Below, piece by piece: positions 60,194 through 64,000 of a stretch of 64,000 nucleotides of DNA (its first letter is position 1; every line of letters starts with the position of its first letter). The stretch spans positions 43,528 to 107,527 of the forward strand of contig NZ_FNPT01000018.1 of assembly GCF_900107375.1 (NCBI RefSeq), in the 5' to 3' direction. This stretch comes from Lysobacter sp. yr284 (lineage in GTDB: Bacteria; Pseudomonadota; Gammaproteobacteria; Xanthomonadales; Xanthomonadaceae). The notes under the pieces are model-generated. The model was given only the letters and a program-made list of their open reading frames with translations. It was not told the DNA's origin and searched no databases. Both the position numbers and the translations under genes were made by a program.

Positions 60194-60793
60194 ATGGCGA
60201 TCCCCTCGGCGGTCAAGGTGATCGCGGTGGCGGTGGCCGCCGGCGCGCTCGGCCTGTTGGCCGGGCAGGTGGTCGGCGGCGGCGGCTGGTTCTCGCGCAC
60301 CGAGCTGGGCCAGCGCATGCTCCAGGCCGAGATGAAGATGCAGGCGCCCAAGCCGCCGGCCGACCTGGCCGTGGCCGAGCGCGGCCAGCCGATCCCGGCC
60401 CTGCGCCTGCCGGACCTGCACGGCCAGCCGGTCGAACTGCCCAAGGCCTACGCCGGCCGGCCGCTGCTGATCAACCTGTGGGCCAGCTGGTGCGGCCCCT
60501 GCATCAAGGAAATGCCGGAACTGGACCGCTACGCGCGCAGCCAGGGCGCGAACGGCGTGCAGGTGATCGGCATCGCCCTGGACCACCGCGACGACGTCGC
60601 CGCCTTCCTCCAGCGCGTGCCGGTGCACTACCCGATCCTGCTCGACGCCGCCGGCCCGCGCGACGCCGGCGTCCAGCTCGGCAACCCCAAGGGCGTGCTG
60701 CCCTACAGCGTGCTGGTCGGCGCCGACGGGCGCCTGCTCAAGCAGCGGATCGGCCCGTTCCAGGACGGCGAGATCGATAGCTGGGCGCAGTGA
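60194..60793 (+). CDS. TlpA-like membrane-anchored thioredoxin-family protein
   Basis: 199 residues. An N-terminal anchor (VIAVAVAAGALGLLAGQVVG) is followed by a periplasmic AhpC/TSA-type thioredoxin domain with the WCGPC active site in LLINLWASWCGPCIKEMPEL and a cis-Pro segment near GVLPYSVLV. It starts 3 bases after dsbD, so it is co-transcribed. It is a natural electron acceptor of DsbD, used for cytochrome c maturation or protein repair (inference from family and context). Confidence 0.93.
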   Translation: MAIPSAVKVIAVAVAAGALGLLAGQVVGGGGWFSRTELGQRMLQAEMKMQAPKPPADLAVAERGQPIPALRLPDLHGQPVELPKAYAGRPLLINLWASWCGPCIKEMPELDRYARSQGANGVQVIGIALDHRDDVAAFLQRVPVHYPILLDAAGPRDAGVQLGNPKGVLPYSVLVGADGRLLKQRIGPFQDGEIDSWAQ

Positions 60794-61304
60794 ACCGGTC
60801 TTGGGCAGCGGCAGGGCCCTTCAGGCCCGAGGCTGTCGTTTCCGATCGCGGCGACCCGACCGAACGGCGTCGGGGCTGAAGCCCTCCCACAAGAGCCCGC
60901 CCGGAAGCCGCAACCGCCGGTGGCCGTGCCCTTGTGGGAGGGCCATCAGGCCCGACGCTCTTGCCCCAGACCGCCGCGAACCCCACCCAGCCCCTACCGA
61001 CATCTCCGAGCTGCGACCGCAGCCGCGCAATCCCCGTGCCGGCCGCCCTCCCGCCACGCCCGGCCGTGTGCTCGAATAGGCCGCAGCGCATCGCGAACGC
61101 GACCGTGCGCTCAGTGCGTGCCGCCAACGCCGCCGATCCGGCCGCGAACTTTCCGCTTGCGCCGCGAACGTGCCGGCATTTAGAGCCACCACTCAAACAA
61201 CCGCTTAAAGCGCGATAACTTCGCCGATTTGGCGGGCAACTCCTGGACAACCCGCCGGCCTTGACGCAAACTGCCGCCCTTTGAAGGCAACCGTCCCGGT
61301 CCCG
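60794..61304. other. Intergenic region before aroQ
   Basis: 511 bases without a supportable gene. The first third holds GTGG-type REP arms (60806-60959). From about 61180 the sequence becomes AT-richer (CAAACAACCGCTTAAAGCGC, then GATAACTT), and a TTGACG hexamer lies at 61261, so an aroQ-accBC promoter is likely here, although no convincing -10 was fixed. Confidence 0.55.
60806..60959. repeat. GTGG-type REP elements (family B), three arms
   Basis: A worn forward arm (60806-60831), an inverted arm (60866-60890) and a near-consensus forward arm GTGGGAGGGCCATCAGGCCC (60934-60959). Confidence 0.78.
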
Positions 61305-61745
61305 ATGGCCAAGCTCCTGGTCCTGCACGGCCCCAACCTCAATCTGCTCGGTACGCGCGAGCCGGAGGTCTACGGCCGCACCACCCTGGCCGAGATCGAC
61401 GCCGGCCTGGCCGCGCGCGCGGGCGAAGCCGGGCATGCGCTGGAGAGCCTGCAGTCCAATGCCGAACACGTCCTGGTCGACCGCGTCCAGGCCGCGCGCA
61501 CGGACGGCACCGCCCTGATCCTGATCAACCCGGCCGCGTTCACCCACACCAGCGTGGCGATCCGCGACGCCCTGGCCGCGGTCGCGATCCCGTTCATCGA
61601 GATCCACCTGTCCAACCCGCACACCCGCGAGCCGTTCCGCCGCCACAGCTACTTCAGCGACCTCGCCGTGGGCGTGGTCTGCGGCTTCGGCGCCGACAGC
61701 TACCGCTACGCGCTCGAAGCCGCAATCAAACGGCTGGCATCCTGA
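61305..61745 (+). CDS. aroQ: Type II 3-dehydroquinate dehydratase
   Basis: Dodecameric shikimate-pathway enzyme that dehydrates 3-dehydroquinate. It has 146 residues, the family size. Signatures: [21 protein letters not shown], the loop around LQSNAEH, the catalytic-region [40 protein letters not shown]. The frame also opens at a TTG 24 bases upstream, but ATG 61305 gives the canonical start. The order aroQ-accB-accC is standard in gamma-proteobacteria. Confidence 0.97.
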   Translation: MAKLLVLHGPNLNLLGTREPEVYGRTTLAEIDAGLAARAGEAGHALESLQSNAEHVLVDRVQAARTDGTALILINPAAFTHTSVAIRDALAAVAIPFIEIHLSNPHTREPFRRHSYFSDLAVGVVCGFGADSYRYALEAAIKRLAS

Positions 61746-61812
61746 CCCCCTTTCGCCCGGACCGCGCCCGCGCGGCCCGCACCCAAGATCCAAAACCCCA
61801 GAGGCCCGTTGC

Positions 61813-62298
61813 ATGGACCTGCGCAAAATCAAGAAGCTGATCGACCTGCTCGAGGAATCCAACCTCGCCGAGATCGAGATCAAGGAAGGCGAAGAGTCGG
61901 TGCGCCTGGCCCGCGCGCCCAAGGGCAGCTACGCCCTGGCGCCGGCCGCCCCGATCTACGCCGCCCCGGAACAGCCGCGCGCCGCGCAGCCGATGCCGAT
62001 GCAGTCGCCGACCGAAGCGGCCACCGGCGGCAGCGCCAAGGCGCTCGGCAACGACCTGCCCGACGGCCACATCGTGCGCGCGCCGATGGTCGGCACCTTC
62101 TACACCTCGCCGGCGCCGGACAAGCCGTCCTTCGTCAGCGTCGGCCAGACGGTCAAGGCCGGCGACACCCTGGCGATCATCGAAGCGATGAAGATGTTCA
62201 ACCCGATCGAAGCCGACGTCTCCGGCACCGTGCTCAAGATCCTGGCCGAGAGCGGCCAGCCGATCGAGTTCGACCAGCCGCTGTTCGTCATTGGGTAA
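61813..62298 (+). CDS. accB: Biotin carboxyl carrier protein of acetyl-CoA carboxylase
   Basis: 161 residues. The N-terminal [20 protein letters not shown] mediates subunit contact. A Pro/Ala-rich linker joins it to the biotinyl domain with the thumb region ([20 protein letters not shown]) and the biotin-acceptor K127 in EAMKM. It carries the carboxyl group from AccC to the carboxyltransferase. It lies 67 bases after aroQ and 117 bases before accC. Confidence 0.97.
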   Translation: MDLRKIKKLIDLLEESNLAEIEIKEGEESVRLARAPKGSYALAPAAPIYAAPEQPRAAQPMPMQSPTEAATGGSAKALGNDLPDGHIVRAPMVGTFYTSPAPDKPSFVSVGQTVKAGDTLAIIEAMKMFNPIEADVSGTVLKILAESGQPIEFDQPLFVIG

Positions 62299-62415
62299 GG
62301 CGGGAACCCAGGGGAACGGGGAACGAGGGCAATGGCGAGTCCGTCGCCGCGCCGTCGCCCTGCCCACTCCCCGGTTCCCTTCCTCGCCCATTCCCCGCTT
62401 CGTGTGAGAGCCCCA

Positions 62416-63783
62416 ATGCTCGATAAAGTCGTCATCGCCAACCGCGGCGAAATCGCGCTGCGCATCCTGCGCGCGTGCCACGCCCTGGGCATCCGCACGG
62501 TCGCGGTGCACTCCACCGTCGACCGCAACCTCAAGCACGTCGCCATGGCCGACGAATCGGTCTGCATCGGGCCGGCGCCGTCGAGCGAGAGCTATCTCAA
62601 CATGGCCTCGATCATCGCGGCCGCCGAAGTCACCGACGCCCAGGCGATCCATCCCGGCTACGGCTTCCTCAGCGAGAACGCCGACTTCGCCGAGCGCGTC
62701 GAGCAGTCCGGCTTCGTCTTCATCGGCCCGCGCGCCGAGACCATCCGCCTGATGGGCGACAAGGTCGAAGCGATCCGCGCGATGAAGGACGCCGGCGTGC
62801 CCTGCGTACCCGGCAGCGGCGGCCCGCTCGGCGACGACAACGCCGCCAACATCAAGATCGCGCGCGAGATCGGCTACCCGATCATCGTCAAGGCCGCCGG
62901 CGGCGGCGGCGGCCGCGGCATGCGCGTGGTCCACACCGAAGCGCATCTCAACGCCGCGATCCAGACCACCAAGTCCGAGGCCAAGGCCGCGTTCGGCAAC
63001 GACATGGTGTACATGGAGAAGTTCCTGGAAAACCCGCGCCACGTGGAGATCCAGGTGCTCGCCGACGGCCAGGGCAACGCCATCCACCTGGGCGAGCGCG
63101 ACTGCTCGATGCAGCGCCGCCACCAGAAGGTCGTGGAAGAAGCGCCCGCGCCCGGCATCACCGTCGAGCAGCGCGCGGAGATCGGCAAGGTCTGCGTTGA
63201 GGCCTGCATCCGCATCGGCTACCGCGGCGCCGGCACCTTCGAGTTCCTGTACGAGAACGGCCGCTTCTACTTCATCGAGATGAACACCCGCATCCAGGTC
63301 GAGCACCCGGTGACCGAACTGGTGACCGGCATCGACCTGGTGCGCGAGCAGCTGATGATCGCCGCCGGCCGCAAGCTGTCGATCAAGCAGGAGGACGTGG
63401 TGCTGGAAGGCCACGCGATCGAGTGCCGCATCAACGCCGAGGACCCGGAAACCTTCATGCCGTGCCCGGGCCCGATCAACCACTTCCATGCGCCGGGCGG
63501 CCCCGGCGTGCGCGTGGACAGCCACATCTACGAAGGCTACCGCGTGCCGCCGAACTACGATTCGATGATCGGCAAACTGATCGTGCACGGCCCCGACCGC
63601 GAGACCGCGATCGCGCGCATGCGCGTGGCGCTGAGCGAGATGGTGGTGGACGGGATCAAGACCAACATCCCGCTGCAGCAGCGCATCCTCTCCGATGCCG
63701 GCTTCCAGCAGGGCGGGATGAACATCCACTACCTCGAGAAGCGGCTCAAGGAACAGAAGGAAAAGACGATCGCGATCGTCTGA
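62416..63783 (+). CDS. accC: Biotin carboxylase subunit of acetyl-CoA carboxylase
   Basis: 455-residue ATP-grasp enzyme that carboxylates the biotin on AccB, the first half of the committed step of fatty acid synthesis. Signatures: [36 protein letters not shown], the glycine-rich loop [34 protein letters not shown] and the catalytic [14 protein letters not shown]. Length and ends are normal. It is followed by an intrinsic terminator, so it closes the operon. Confidence 0.98.
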   Translation: MLDKVVIANRGEIALRILRACHALGIRTVAVHSTVDRNLKHVAMADESVCIGPAPSSESYLNMASIIAAAEVTDAQAIHPGYGFLSENADFAERVEQSGFVFIGPRAETIRLMGDKVEAIRAMKDAGVPCVPGSGGPLGDDNAANIKIAREIGYPIIVKAAGGGGGRGMRVVHTEAHLNAAIQTTKSEAKAAFGNDMVYMEKFLENPRHVEIQVLADGQGNAIHLGERDCSMQRRHQKVVEEAPAPGITVEQRAEIGKVCVEACIRIGYRGAGTFEFLYENGRFYFIEMNTRIQVEHPVTELVTGIDLVREQLMIAAGRKLSIKQEDVVLEGHAIECRINAEDPETFMPCPGPINHFHAPGGPGVRVDSHIYEGYRVPPNYDSMIGKLIVHGPDRETAIARMRVALSEMVVDGIKTNIPLQQRILSDAGFQQGGMNIHYLEKRLKEQKEKTIAIV

Positions 63784-63810
63784 TCCCGCCGCGTTCCTGC
63801 GCCTGGAAAG

Positions 63811-63834
63811 ACCCCTCCCCCGGAGGGGTTTTTC
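63811..63834 (+). terminator. Intrinsic terminator of accBC
   Basis: ACCCCTCC and GGAGGGGT with a tight loop, followed by TTTTC, 27 bases past the accC stop. Confidence 0.85.
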
Positions 63835-63848
63835 GTTTGTGCGCCCGC

Positions 63849-63888
63849 CGTTGCTGTTGTCGTTGCCGTTGCTGTTGCCGTTGCCGTT
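63849..63888. repeat. Imperfect hexanucleotide tract
   Basis: Tandem units GTTGCT, GTTGTC and GTTGCC. The bases after it to the window end (63889-64000) hold no feature that can be supported. Confidence 0.7.
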
Positions 63889-64000
63889 CGCCCGGACGCA
63901 ACCTCACGCGAAGCACATGTTCCGCAGCCCCGCAGGGCGTGCGCATGGATGCGCACGCGCGCCATGGGGCAGGATGCCCCTTATGGCGCGGCCCCGCGCC

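Noticed and set aside
57266..60628. Long open frame antisense to dsbD
   Set aside because: Same cause: a GC-rich shadow of a clear gene; low complexity and no ribosome binding site.

Overview
The window is GC-rich, bacterial and almost entirely chromosomal housekeeping sequence. Gene content and order point to Xanthomonadaceae, most likely Lysobacter or a close relative (inference). Pointers are the gamma-proteobacterial aroQ-accB-accC order, a type IV secretion effector with an XVIPCD tail beside a lipoprotein, a bacterial ELM1-family gene, and dense REP-type intergenic repeats. No tRNA, rRNA, CRISPR array, insertion sequence or prophage was recognised.

Layout. 1-6.9 kb: a branched-chain amino acid operon (ilvE, a short threonine dehydratase, leuA, leuC, leuD, leuB) with overlapping genes, ending in a terminator. 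7-11 kb: glycerol use (glpD, glpF, glpK). 11-16.3 kb: an RND permease and lipoprotein adaptor with a divergent TetR regulator. 16.5-19 kb: pcm, tolC and a small GTG-initiated membrane protein. 19.2-24.9 kb: envelope polysaccharide and lipid A genes (waaA, an LpxL-type acyltransferase, an O-antigen ligase-like protein, a GT4 glycosyltransferase, a CHCC zinc-finger protein). 25-31.6 kb: a pirin, YceI, a RutE-type nitroreductase, an ELM1-family protein, an Imm22-like protein and glnE. 32.8-34.7 kb: a secreted multicopper oxidase. 34.8-37 kb: the lipoprotein plus XVIPCD effector pair. 37-39.7 kb: a lipoprotein alpha/beta hydrolase and a small unknown protein. 40-42.3 kb: groESL with a CIRCE operator. 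42.6-49.8 kb: regulators (AraC, XRE, LysR), a cupin, a secreted endonuclease I and an alcohol dehydrogenase. 49.9-54 kb: mprF facing an AcvB/VirJ-type hydrolase. 54-57.2 kb: an SH3-domain protein and an aldo/keto reductase with a LysR regulator. 57.3-60.8 kb: cutA, an enlarged dsbD and a TlpA-like protein. 61.3-63.8 kb: aroQ, accB, accC.

The most interesting parts are: (i) 34.8-37 kb, read as one promoter driving a periplasmic lipoprotein (likely immunity) and a type IV secretion effector that joins an HEVQH metallopeptidase-like domain to an XVIPCD signal; (ii) a strongly folded, apparently non-coding minus-strand unit at about 44.64-44.88 kb with an intrinsic terminator, next to an XRE gene whose promoter carries a perfect inverted repeat; (iii) two REP families, one headed GTAG and one GTGG, which fit the GTRG-plus-hairpin form recognised by RAYT transposases and occur as inverted pairs; (iv) mprF convergent with an AcvB-type gene, pairing a lysyl-phosphatidylglycerol synthase with its likely hydrolase; and (v) a DsbD with a duplicated N-terminal thiol domain.

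All functions are read from motifs and family knowledge; no database search was possible.
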